Source of the DNA: Hasllibacter sp. MH4015
Lineage (GTDB): Bacteria > Pseudomonadota > Alphaproteobacteria > Rhodobacterales > Rhodobacteraceae
NCBI RefSeq assembly: GCF_020177575.1
Contig: NZ_JAHTBK010000001.1
Span: 1,361,875 to 1,425,874, forward strand
Direction: 5' to 3'
Length of the DNA: 64,000 nucleotides
Position numbers and translations under genes: made by a program. This document shows, piece after piece, positions 36,213-43,556 of this stretch. Numbering within the stretch: position 1 is the first letter of the stretch; every line of letters starts with the position of its first letter. The notes under the pieces are model-generated. The model did not search any database. It worked only from the letters and a program-made list of their open reading frames with translations, and was not told the origin of the DNA.

Positions 36213-36812
36213 ATGGCCTTTCAACTTCCCGACCTTCCCTATGCGCACGACGCCCTTGCCGCCCACGGCATGTCCGCCGAGACGCTGGAATACCACCACG
36301 ACCTGCACCACAACGCCTATGTCACCAACGGCAACAAGGCGATCGAGGGCACGGAGTGGGAGGGTAAGTCCCTCGAAGAGATCATCACCGGCACCTACGA
36401 TGCCGATGCGGTCGCGCAATCCGGGATCTTCAACAACATCAGCCAGTTGTGGAACCACAACCAGTTCTGGGAAATGATGTCGCCCGACGTATCCTCCATG
36501 CCGTCCGAGCTGGAGAGCGCGATCAACGACAGTTTCGGCTCGGTCGATGAATTCAAGTCGCAATTCTCCGCCGCCGGGGCGGGGCAGTTCGGCTCCGGCT
36601 GGTGCTGGCTCGTGAAGAATGCCGATGGCAGCCTTGCCGTCACCAAGACGGAAAATGGCGTGAACCCGCTTTGCTTCAATCAGACAGCGCTTCTAGGCTG
36701 TGATGTTTGGGAGCATTCCTATTACATCGACTTCCGCAACAAGCGGCCCGATTACCTGAAGAATTTCCTCGACAATCTGGTGAACTGGGAAAACGTCGCC
36801 TCGCGCATGTGA
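36213..36812 (+). CDS. sodB: Superoxide dismutase (Fe type)
   Basis: A 199-residue cytosolic enzyme that dismutates superoxide. Metal ligands: His in YHHDLHHNAY near 27, His in WNHNQFWEMM near 79, Asp and His in CDVWEHSYYIDF near 162-171. FNNISQLWNHNQFW near 71-84 and SQFSAAGAGQFGSGWCW near 117 are typical of the Fe/Mn family; the latter pattern favours the Fe form, although Mn use cannot be excluded. Followed by a strong terminator. Confidence 0.95.
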   Translation: MAFQLPDLPYAHDALAAHGMSAETLEYHHDLHHNAYVTNGNKAIEGTEWEGKSLEEIITGTYDADAVAQSGIFNNISQLWNHNQFWEMMSPDVSSMPSELESAINDSFGSVDEFKSQFSAAGAGQFGSGWCWLVKNADGSLAVTKTENGVNPLCFNQTALLGCDVWEHSYYIDFRNKRPDYLKNFLDNLVNWENVASRM

Positions 36813-36834
36813 TCCTGGTCCCGATTTGGAATGC

Positions 36835-36862
36835 AAAGGCCCGCCGAAACCGGCGGGCCTTT
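36835..36862 (+). terminator. Rho-independent terminator after sodB
   Basis: AAAGGCCCGCCG (36835-36846), loop AAAC, and CGGCGGGCCTTT (36851-36862) form a 12-bp stem with T at the end. Confidence 0.9.
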
Positions 36863-36932
36863 TCGCGTTTTCGGGAACCGGAATCCTAGGGTCCGCGTTG
36901 ACCCGATGATCACCGCAGAAGGAGGATACGAC

Positions 36933-37163
36933 ATGGCCGAACGCGCCAGATCCAGCGACGGAAAAAGCGAAACCAAGGCGCTTCTGGGCGACATGCCCGA
37001 GACGCCCGATCACCAAGGTCGCGAAGGCGGTGATCTTGCGCGCAAAACCGGCACCAAGGCCGACATGCGCAAATTTCTCAACGGGTCCGCCGGGGCGACA
37101 CGGGTCACGAAGTCCGATGAGGACAAGCCCGGCACCGACAATCTGGGCGAAAGGAACAAGTAA
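36933..37163 (+). CDS. Small hydrophilic protein of unknown function
   Basis: A 76-residue, strongly charged protein with no membrane segment or cysteine, starting MAERARSSDGKSETKALLGD. The ATG at 36933 is supported by GAAGGAGGATACGAC; the upstream in-frame ATGs give no usable leader. It contains GREGGDLARKTGTKADMRKF. It is 2 bases ahead of the host-attachment-family gene, so the two form an operon. Reminiscent of small stress-type hydrophilins, but no family is claimed. Confidence 0.7.
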   Translation: MAERARSSDGKSETKALLGDMPETPDHQGREGGDLARKTGTKADMRKFLNGSAGATRVTKSDEDKPGTDNLGERNK

Positions 37164-37165
37164 CC

Positions 37166-37672
37166 ATGGCCGATCCGCTTCGACATCCCGATATCGACTA
37201 CGTGCGCGAAAATCGGTCCCCGTTGACCGAAGGCACCTGGGTGCTTGTGGCCGACGGCGAAAAGGCACTTTTCTTGCGCAATGACGGCGACGCCGACGCC
37301 CCGAACCTGATTGTCGTCCGCGAGGAGGAGCAGGAAAATCCGCCCACCCACGAGCAAGGCACGCACAAGCCGGGTCGCTTCAACGATGGCCCGTCCGTGC
37401 ACCGCTCCGCCGTGGCGGATACCGATTGGCACTGGCTCGAAAAGGAACGCTTCGCCGCCGATATGGCCGACATTCTTTACAAGATGGCGCATAAAGGCCG
37501 CTTCGACCGTCTGATCGTCGCAGCCGCGCCCAAGATCCTGGGTGAATTGCGCAAGGAGATGCACCAGGAAGTGACGGGAAAAATAGTGGCGGAGGTCGAC
37601 AAGACCCTGACCAATCATCCGATCGACGAGATTGCCAAGATCGTGGCGGACGCGGCAACGCCCGACGCATGA
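37166..37672 (+). CDS. Host attachment family protein
   Basis: A 168-residue protein of the bacterial 'attachment to host cells' family (AtsE-like). TWVLVADGEKALFLRNDG (about residues 24-41), the acidic linker with HKPGRFNDGPSVHRSAVADT near 67-86, and FDRLIVAAAPKILGELRKEM near 112-131 are its marks. The name comes from plant-associated bacteria; a general function in other bacteria is unknown. It shares an operon with the preceding small protein and ends with a terminator. Confidence 0.85.
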   Translation: MADPLRHPDIDYVRENRSPLTEGTWVLVADGEKALFLRNDGDADAPNLIVVREEEQENPPTHEQGTHKPGRFNDGPSVHRSAVADTDWHWLEKERFAADMADILYKMAHKGRFDRLIVAAAPKILGELRKEMHQEVTGKIVAEVDKTLTNHPIDEIAKIVADAATPDA

Positions 37673-37679
37673 CATTCAT

Positions 37680-37710
37680 AAAGCCCCCGCTGTAGCCAGC
37701 GGGGGCTTTT
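37680..37710 (+). terminator. Rho-independent terminator after the host attachment gene
   Basis: AAAGCCCCCGCTG (37680-37692) and CAGCGGGGGCTTT (37697-37709) form a 13-bp stem with a 4-base loop (TAGC), followed by T. Confidence 0.92.
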
Positions 37711-37817
37711 GCTTGCGAAGGGGCGTGCGGCGATATTCAGTTGGACGATGGCTGATCCCAGCGGAGACCGCCGTGGGTCGGCTGGTGCATCCTATTGCCG
37801 GTTGAGGGATCCGTCCC

Positions 37818-37931
37818 ATGAGCTCAAGCCACAATACGATAGTTCACCGCACCTATGACGCCGCGGGCCATTCAGGCAGCAAGACCGAATTCCAGAAGCG
37901 CCGCATTCCTAATCGCGGCAGCAAGGCTTGA
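37818..37931 (+). CDS. Possible small basic peptide (37 aa) ahead of the Popeye-like gene
   Basis: An ORF of 37 codons with a GAGGGA site 7 bases before its ATG, encoding a Ser/Arg/Lys-rich peptide (MSSSHNTIVHRTYDAAGHSG...). It ends 52 bases before the next ATG. The only genic candidate in the 270-base gap between the terminator at 37710 and 37984; apart from it I see nothing there. May be chance. Confidence 0.28.
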   Translation: MSSSHNTIVHRTYDAAGHSGSKTEFQKRRIPNRGSKA

Positions 37932-37983
37932 CCCCGGCACGTTAAGCAGGGCGCAATGGTGCCGGGTGATCTTGGGGGACAAC

Positions 37984-38637
37984 ATGGCATTTCTGTTCAA
38001 CGGCGCATTGGCCATCCTGGTGCTGGCCATGCTGATGCGGTCATTCCTGTGGCTGCGCGCGCTGGTGATCGTGGCGGCGGTGTTTTTCCTGGTCCTGGCC
38101 ACGATGGTTTTGGGCGACGGCATGCTGAGCTTCTGGGCATTGATGCTGATCGCGGTGAACCTCCTGCAACTCTACCGCACGGAATGGAGCAACTTCCTTG
38201 CCCCTTTCAATGCCGAGGAACAGGCGATGGTGTCCGAACACCTCCCGGGTCTGAACAGGGACGAAGCGCGGCGTCTGCTTGATCAGGGGCAATGGCTGAA
38301 ACTGCCCAACGGCCAACCGCTTAGCGCGGAGGGGCAGCCGGTGGACCATCTTTACTATATCGCCAAGGGCCATGCGGATGTTGAAGTGGTGGACGACGTG
38401 GTGTCGGTCTGCCGCGAGGGGAATTTCGTGGGGGAGATGACGGTGATGACCGGCGCGCCAGCCAGCGCCACCGTGACAATCGGCAGTCCTACGGCACAGC
38501 TTTGGCGGATCGAGGCAGGGAAGCTGCGCGCGCTGCTGGAAGGGCAGGACGCGATCGCCCGCGCGCTTGATGCAGCCTTTGCCCGGAATTACCGCGACAA
38601 GCTGGGGCGGATGAACCGCAGGGCGTTGGAGGATTAG
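37984..38637 (+). CDS. Popeye-like membrane protein with cyclic-nucleotide-binding domain
   Basis: A 217-residue protein. Three hydrophobic segments at about residues 2-20, 21-40 and 44-62 (e.g. ALMLIAVNLLQLYRTEWSN), then a cytoplasmic cyclic-nucleotide-binding-like domain with GNFVGEMTVMTGAPASATVT near residue 142. The family Glu of the phosphate-binding cassette is present (GEM), but the expected downstream Arg is replaced in the APASAT stretch, so ligand binding is uncertain. The chosen ATG at 37984 begins with the first membrane segment and has GGGGGA ahead. The layout matches Popeye-type proteins. Its stop overlaps that of the convergent LOG-family gene by 4 bases. Confidence 0.72.
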   Translation: MAFLFNGALAILVLAMLMRSFLWLRALVIVAAVFFLVLATMVLGDGMLSFWALMLIAVNLLQLYRTEWSNFLAPFNAEEQAMVSEHLPGLNRDEARRLLDQGQWLKLPNGQPLSAEGQPVDHLYYIAKGHADVEVVDDVVSVCREGNFVGEMTVMTGAPASATVTIGSPTAQLWRIEAGKLRALLEGQDAIARALDAAFARNYRDKLGRMNRRALED

Positions 38638-39176
38638 GTCGCCAAGGCGGCCATCAACGCCTCTACATCCGGGACGACCTGCACGAACTCGAGCAGGCTT
38701 GGGTCGGCGAACCCCTCGGACACCACGTGGTCCATGAGAGCGCATAACGGTGCCCAGTAACCTTCGGTGTTCAGGAGGAAAATCGGCTTGTCGTGCAGGC
38801 CCAATTGCCGCCAGGTCAGAACCTCGAAAAACTCATCGAGCGATCCGGCGCCGCCGGGAAGGACCACGACCGCATCGGCATTCATGAACATGACCTTCTT
38901 TCGTTCATGCATCGTCTCGGTCACGACGAAGGTGGTGAGATCGGTCTTGCCGACCTCGCGGTCAAGCAGGTGGGTGGGGATCACGCCGAATGTCTCCGCA
39001 CCCTGGGATTGGGCCGCGCGGGCCACGGCACCCATCAGGCCCACATCGCCCGCACCATAGACAAGCCGCATCTTCGCACCCGCAATGGCATGGCCGAGCG
39101 CCGTCGCCGCGACCTCATATTCCGGCCGCGCCCCGGCGCGAGAGCCACAATAGACACACAACGAAAGCCTTCGCAT
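38634..39176 (-). CDS. LOG family protein (TIGR00730-type nucleotide hydrolase)
   Basis: A 180-residue protein. The nucleotide-binding motif is PGGAGSLDEFFEVLTW near residues 107-122 (usual PGGxGTxxE, here with Ser), and YCGSRAGARPEYE near 9-21 plus KMRLVYGAGDVGLMG near 35-49 are typical. Family members hydrolyse AMP-type cytokinin nucleotides or other nucleotide 5'-monophosphates to the base. Start ATG at 39176. The annotation as a cytokinin enzyme would be over-specific for a marine bacterium. Confidence 0.88.
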   Translation of the reverse strand: MRRLSLCVYCGSRAGARPEYEVAATALGHAIAGAKMRLVYGAGDVGLMGAVARAAQSQGAETFGVIPTHLLDREVGKTDLTTFVVTETMHERKKVMFMNADAVVVLPGGAGSLDEFFEVLTWRQLGLHDKPIFLLNTEGYWAPLCALMDHVVSEGFADPSLLEFVQVVPDVEALMAALAT

Positions 39177-39289
39177 CACAACACCTTGCGTTTCAAACCC
39201 GCTTGCGCCCTGATAGTGGGCATTCGCAAGGCACTCAAGCGCCGTGGGCGGTCGGGTGCGGGGGAAGGCTGCAAGCGAAGGGGTCTCCG

Positions 39290-40612
39290 ATGAAACTCGC
39301 GGCCATGTTCGGGTCCAGTAGCGGCGCAATCGCCACGGCGGCGGGTGCGGCGATCCTGGTCGTGGGCGGGGCGATCGGCTACACGGTGATGAACCGCTCA
39401 GACCCGGTGGACGACGCGCCGGTGCAGTCGGCCATGCCGGTTATGACCGAAGACGATGCATTGCAAGTGGCGGACCCAACAGCGCCCGACATCGCGGCGT
39501 CGGATGTGGAGCCGACCGTGCCACAATTCGCGGCGCCGAGCCTGGATCTTGTCCGCGTGGCCCCCGACGGAAACACCGTGATCGCGGGCCAGACGGAGCC
39601 GGGAATGGCGATCGCAATCATGCTGGACGGACAGGAGATCGCCTTGGTCGATGCCGACCGGGCAGGCGATTTCGTGGCGCTGCTGTCCCTGGATCCCTCG
39701 GAGACGCCGCGCACGATCTCGGTCGAATTGCGCGGCCCGGACGAGGTGAGCGTCGCCGGATTGGAAACGATCCTTGTTGCGCCCTTCGGGGCAGTGGATG
39801 TGGCGGAGGCCGATACTGCCCCCTTGCCGGAGGAGAACACGCCGGCTGCACCTGATGGCACCGAAATTTTAGCGTCGGATACACCGGCAGTGGCCACGGC
39901 GCAGGCGCTCGCAAGCGGGGCCCTTGCCAATGCGCCCGACCCGGCGGCGACCGCCCCGGCGGCCCCGGCGGCCCCGTCACCCTCCGTCAATGTCGCGGAC
40001 CTGTCGTCAGAGACGCAACCGGTGCCGCAGCCCGTACCGGCCCGCGCCGAAGCGCCCGCCGTGGTCATCGCGGGGCCGGAAGGCCTGCGCATCACCCAAG
40101 GCCCCGGGAACCAGCCCGATGTCCTGACCGCCGTGCAGCTTGACGCGATATCCTACAATGCCGACGGCGCGGTGATCCTTGCCGGTCGGGGACCGGCGGC
40201 GGCGGACATCCAGGTCTATCTCAACAACCAGCCGATCCAGTTGGGGGAAATCGGGGAAGGCGGGTCGTGGTCGCTTCAACTGCCCGATGTCGATCCTGGG
40301 ACCTACACGCTGGCCGTGGCGGAACTGGCCGACGATGGTTCGGTGGAAAGCCGGGTGGAGACGCCGTTTCTGCGCGAAGACCCCGAGCGCGTTGCCGAAG
40401 CACCGGCGCAGGCCGCGAACCGGGGCATCGACGTAATTACCGTACAGCCGGGCTTCACCCTTTGGGGCATGGCGGAGGATACGTTCGGGGACGGTATTCT
40501 CTACGTTCAGATCTTCGAGGAGAACCGCGACCAGATCCGCGATCCCAACTGGATCTTCCCCGGCCAGATCTTCCGTATGCCCGATCAGGGGGAGGAGGCC
40601 GCCGCGAACTGA
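39290..40612 (+). CDS. LysM-domain envelope protein
   Basis: A 440-residue protein. An N-terminal membrane segment (about residues 13-32, ATAAGAAILVVGGAIGYTVM) anchors or exports it; the middle is Ala/Pro/Glu-rich, low in complexity, with repeated beta-rich modules; the last about 55 residues form a LysM domain (TVQPGFTLWGMAEDTFGDG, then FPGQIFRMP). LysM binds peptidoglycan. The ATG at 39290 gives this topology. Role in cell-wall or divisome binding is inference. Confidence 0.85.
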   Translation: MKLAAMFGSSSGAIATAAGAAILVVGGAIGYTVMNRSDPVDDAPVQSAMPVMTEDDALQVADPTAPDIAASDVEPTVPQFAAPSLDLVRVAPDGNTVIAGQTEPGMAIAIMLDGQEIALVDADRAGDFVALLSLDPSETPRTISVELRGPDEVSVAGLETILVAPFGAVDVAEADTAPLPEENTPAAPDGTEILASDTPAVATAQALASGALANAPDPAATAPAAPAAPSPSVNVADLSSETQPVPQPVPARAEAPAVVIAGPEGLRITQGPGNQPDVLTAVQLDAISYNADGAVILAGRGPAAADIQVYLNNQPIQLGEIGEGGSWSLQLPDVDPGTYTLAVAELADDGSVESRVETPFLREDPERVAEAPAQAANRGIDVITVQPGFTLWGMAEDTFGDGILYVQIFEENRDQIRDPNWIFPGQIFRMPDQGEEAAAN

Positions 40613-40682
40613 CCCCGCCCCTCTGGTCCTTCCCCTGCGCGGGGCCTAGTTATGGGGGGAACAGATCAGGACGCCAGCTTCC

Positions 40683-42566
40683 ATGCCAGCCGATACCTCC
40701 GCCCCGACGCAGCCGGGGCAATCCACCGATGTGCAAGACCAGGTCGCGGCAGAGGCCGAAGCCATGGCCCGCGCCGAGGAGGCCGAACGCCGCTCCGCTT
40801 GGCGCACGATCCGAAAGGTCGCCCCCTATCTTTGGCCCGATGACAAGCCGTGGGTGAAGCAGCGGGTGGTGATTGCGCTCATCATGTTGGCTATGGCCAA
40901 GGTGATCGCTGTCGCCACACCGTTTTTCTACCGCGAGGCGGTGAACCTCCTGTCGGGCGAAAGCGCTTCACCCGCCTGGGCGCTGGGGATGGGGGCCGTG
41001 GCGATCACGGTCGTCTACGGCATGGCGCGCGCGATGAACGTGGGCTTCCAGCAATTGCGCGACGCGATCTTCGCGCGGGTGGCGCAGCGGGCATTGCGGC
41101 AATTGGCGTTGGAGACGTTCCGCCATATCCACGCGCTCAGCCTGCGGTACCACATCGCGCGCAAGACCGGGGGGCTCAGCCGGGTCATCGAACGCGGCGT
41201 GAAGGGCGTGGAATTCCTTCTGCGCTTCTTGTTGTTTTCCGTGGGGCCGCTGATCCTTGAACTGGCGTTGACGGGCATCATCCTGGCGGTCGTTTTCGAC
41301 ATCACCTATCTGATCGTCCTGTCTGTCACGATCGGGATCTATATCTGGTTTACCTTCAAGGTCACGGAATGGCGCGTTCGCATCCGCAAGGAGATGAACG
41401 ACCAGGACACCGACGCCAACCAGAAGGCGATCGACAGCCTGCTGAACTTCGAGACGGTCAAGTATTTCGGGGCCGAGGGGCGGGAAGCCGCGCGGTATGA
41501 CAGCGCGATGGAGGGATACGAGTCAGCGGCGCTCAAGACATCCTATTCGCTCGCCTTCCTGAATTTCGGGCAATCCCTGATTATCACGAGCGGCCTTGTG
41601 GCCGTCATGGTGATGGCGGTGATGGGCGTGCAATCGGGAGAACTGACCGTTGGCGATTTCGTCATGGTCAATGCCTACATGATCCAGATTACCATGCCGC
41701 TCAATTTCCTTGGCACCGTATACCGGGAAATCCGCCAGGCGTTGGTGGACATGGGGGAGATGTTCGATCTGCTCGAACAGCCGCAGGAGGTGCGCGATGC
41801 AGAAGACGCGCGTCCCTTGCAGGTGCGCGGTGGACACGTACAGCTCAAGAATGTGCGCTTTGGGTACGAGGCGGAGCGCGCGATCCTCAAAGGTGTCGAC
41901 ATTGATATTCCCGCCGGTCAGACCGTGGCCGTCGTCGGCTCCAGCGGGTCGGGCAAATCCACAATCGGGCGGCTGATGTTCCGGTTCTACGATGTGGGCG
42001 ACGGTGCGATTACCATCGACGGACAGGACTTGCGCGATGTGACGCAAGCGAGCCTGCACGCGCAGATCGGCGTCGTGCCGCAGGATACCGTGCTGTTCAA
42101 TGACACAATCTACTACAACATCGCCTATGGGCGGGACGGCGCAACGCAGGACGACGTGGAACAGGCGGCGCGCGCGGCGGCGATCCACGACTTCATTCTG
42201 TCGCTGCCCGATGGGTATGAGACGATGGTGGGCGAGCGGGGCCTGAAGCTGTCGGGCGGTGAAAAGCAGCGCGTGGGCATCGCGCGCACGCTGTTGAAGG
42301 ATCCCCCGATCCTCGTGCTGGACGAGGCGACAAGCGCGCTCGACACCGATACGGAGATGGAGATCCAGGCCGAGTTGAAAGCGATGGGAGAGGGGCGAAC
42401 GGTCCTGACCATCGCGCACCGCCTGTCTACCATCGTTGATGCGGATCGGATCGTGGTGCTGGAAAAGGGCGAAGTGGTGGAGCAGGGCACCCACGACGAA
42501 TTGTTGGATCGCGACGGACGCTACGCGCAGCTGTGGCACCGGCAGGCGGCGGACGAAGCGGCGTAA
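40683..42566 (+). CDS. Atm1-type ABC exporter
   Basis: A 627-residue half-transporter with six membrane segments in the N-terminal half and an ATPase in the C-terminal half. Walker A GSSGSGKST near 421, signature LSGGEKQRVGIAR near 525, Walker B ILVLDEATSALD near 542. The membrane domain has LLNFETVKYFGAEGREAARY near residue 255, typical of Atm1/heavy-metal-tolerance members that export glutathione-derived compounds linked to Fe-S assembly. A hydrophilic N-terminal leader of about 40 residues precedes the first span. Works as a homodimer. Confidence 0.92.
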   Translation: MPADTSAPTQPGQSTDVQDQVAAEAEAMARAEEAERRSAWRTIRKVAPYLWPDDKPWVKQRVVIALIMLAMAKVIAVATPFFYREAVNLLSGESASPAWALGMGAVAITVVYGMARAMNVGFQQLRDAIFARVAQRALRQLALETFRHIHALSLRYHIARKTGGLSRVIERGVKGVEFLLRFLLFSVGPLILELALTGIILAVVFDITYLIVLSVTIGIYIWFTFKVTEWRVRIRKEMNDQDTDANQKAIDSLLNFETVKYFGAEGREAARYDSAMEGYESAALKTSYSLAFLNFGQSLIITSGLVAVMVMAVMGVQSGELTVGDFVMVNAYMIQITMPLNFLGTVYREIRQALVDMGEMFDLLEQPQEVRDAEDARPLQVRGGHVQLKNVRFGYEAERAILKGVDIDIPAGQTVAVVGSSGSGKSTIGRLMFRFYDVGDGAITIDGQDLRDVTQASLHAQIGVVPQDTVLFNDTIYYNIAYGRDGATQDDVEQAARAAAIHDFILSLPDGYETMVGERGLKLSGGEKQRVGIARTLLKDPPILVLDEATSALDTDTEMEIQAELKAMGEGRTVLTIAHRLSTIVDADRIVVLEKGEVVEQGTHDELLDRDGRYAQLWHRQAADEAA

Positions 42567-42571
42567 GGGGG

Positions 42572-43486
42572 TTAACGGCCCGCCGCGCGGCTTTCGAATG
42601 TGTCCCGCGCAAACCGGGCGTAGCCGTCGGTCTTGGTGTGCAGGTGTGGCTCTGCCAGCTCATGCAGGCCGGGCAGGGCATGGAACGGCACCATGGGCCA
42701 GGCGTGATGCTCCGCATGATACGGCATGTTCCAGGCAAGGAAATTGACGATGCGCGTGGTCGTGGTCGTCCGCGAATTGGCGAACATGTTGGCGACCTGC
42801 GGGCAGCGGTCGTGTTCCGCCAGTAGATAGAGCCGCAGGACCGGGAACCCAAGGATCAGCGGGAGGAGCCAGATCCAGAACAGGATCGGGGCCACGCTGA
42901 CCATGGCGAGGAAGGCGGCCGCGTAGATTGCCAGATATACACGCGCTTCGACACGGATCGGGCCGCGTTGCCGGTCCGCGATGAAGGGCGCGGGGGACGG
43001 GCCACTTGCGTTGCCGAGCAGGACGGAGAGCTTCGCGCGCCAGTACCCGATCGTGGACAAGTGCCACAGCAGGGCTTGGAGTGTCTCGGGCTTGCCGTCC
43101 GACAATTCGGGGTCGAGTTCGGGATCGTTGGTGTGCTTGTGGTGTGCCATGTGAAACGCACGGAACCACAGGAACGGTTGCACCAAGACAATGCCGCAAA
43201 GATGGCCAACCGCGTCGTTCAGCCAAGGCGACGCGAAGGGCGTACGATGGGTGCACTCGTGCTGCAACGTGAACAGAAACGTGAGCGTGATGCCGAGGGG
43301 CAGCAAGACGAGCCACCAAAGCGGGCCGCCCCACGCCACATAGCTCGCACACGCCGCGATCAGCCCGACATGCCCCGCCAGATGCAGCAACCCGGCCCGG
43401 TCGGAGCGGGCGGTGAACCGCGCCCGGTCCTCGGGCGGAAGGCTGGCGAGAAAGGCGCGGTGGTCTAGGGCGGGGTCGGTGGACAT
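42572..43486 (-). CDS. Membrane fatty acid desaturase
   Basis: A 304-residue inner-membrane di-iron enzyme. All three His boxes are present: HECTH near residue 74, HMAHHKHT near 112, and HAEHH near 256. Hydrophobic pairs of membrane segments flank them. The ATG at 43486 starts MSTDPALDHR; the longer frame adds basic non-family residues. It introduces a double bond into a membrane acyl chain, position unknown. Its gene ends convergent with the Atm1-type exporter gene, 5 bases from that stop. Confidence 0.9.
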   Translation of the reverse strand: MSTDPALDHRAFLASLPPEDRARFTARSDRAGLLHLAGHVGLIAACASYVAWGGPLWWLVLLPLGITLTFLFTLQHECTHRTPFASPWLNDAVGHLCGIVLVQPFLWFRAFHMAHHKHTNDPELDPELSDGKPETLQALLWHLSTIGYWRAKLSVLLGNASGPSPAPFIADRQRGPIRVEARVYLAIYAAAFLAMVSVAPILFWIWLLPLILGFPVLRLYLLAEHDRCPQVANMFANSRTTTTTRIVNFLAWNMPYHAEHHAWPMVPFHALPGLHELAEPHLHTKTDGYARFARDTFESRAAGR

Positions 43487-43519
43487 CGCCGGTACGATAC
43501 GCGGCTCAGGTCCGAGATG

Positions 43520-43553
43520 AAAAGGCCGGGCTCCATCTGAACCCGGCCTTTTT
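43520..43553 (-). terminator. Terminator downstream of the RND efflux operon
   Basis: On the minus strand AAAAAGGCCGGG, an 11-base loop and CCCGGCCTTTT form a stem of seven G:C pairs plus A:T pairs, with T at the end. It lies 4 bases after the RND pump stop and before the desaturase start. Confidence 0.85.
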
Positions 43554-43556
43554 CGG

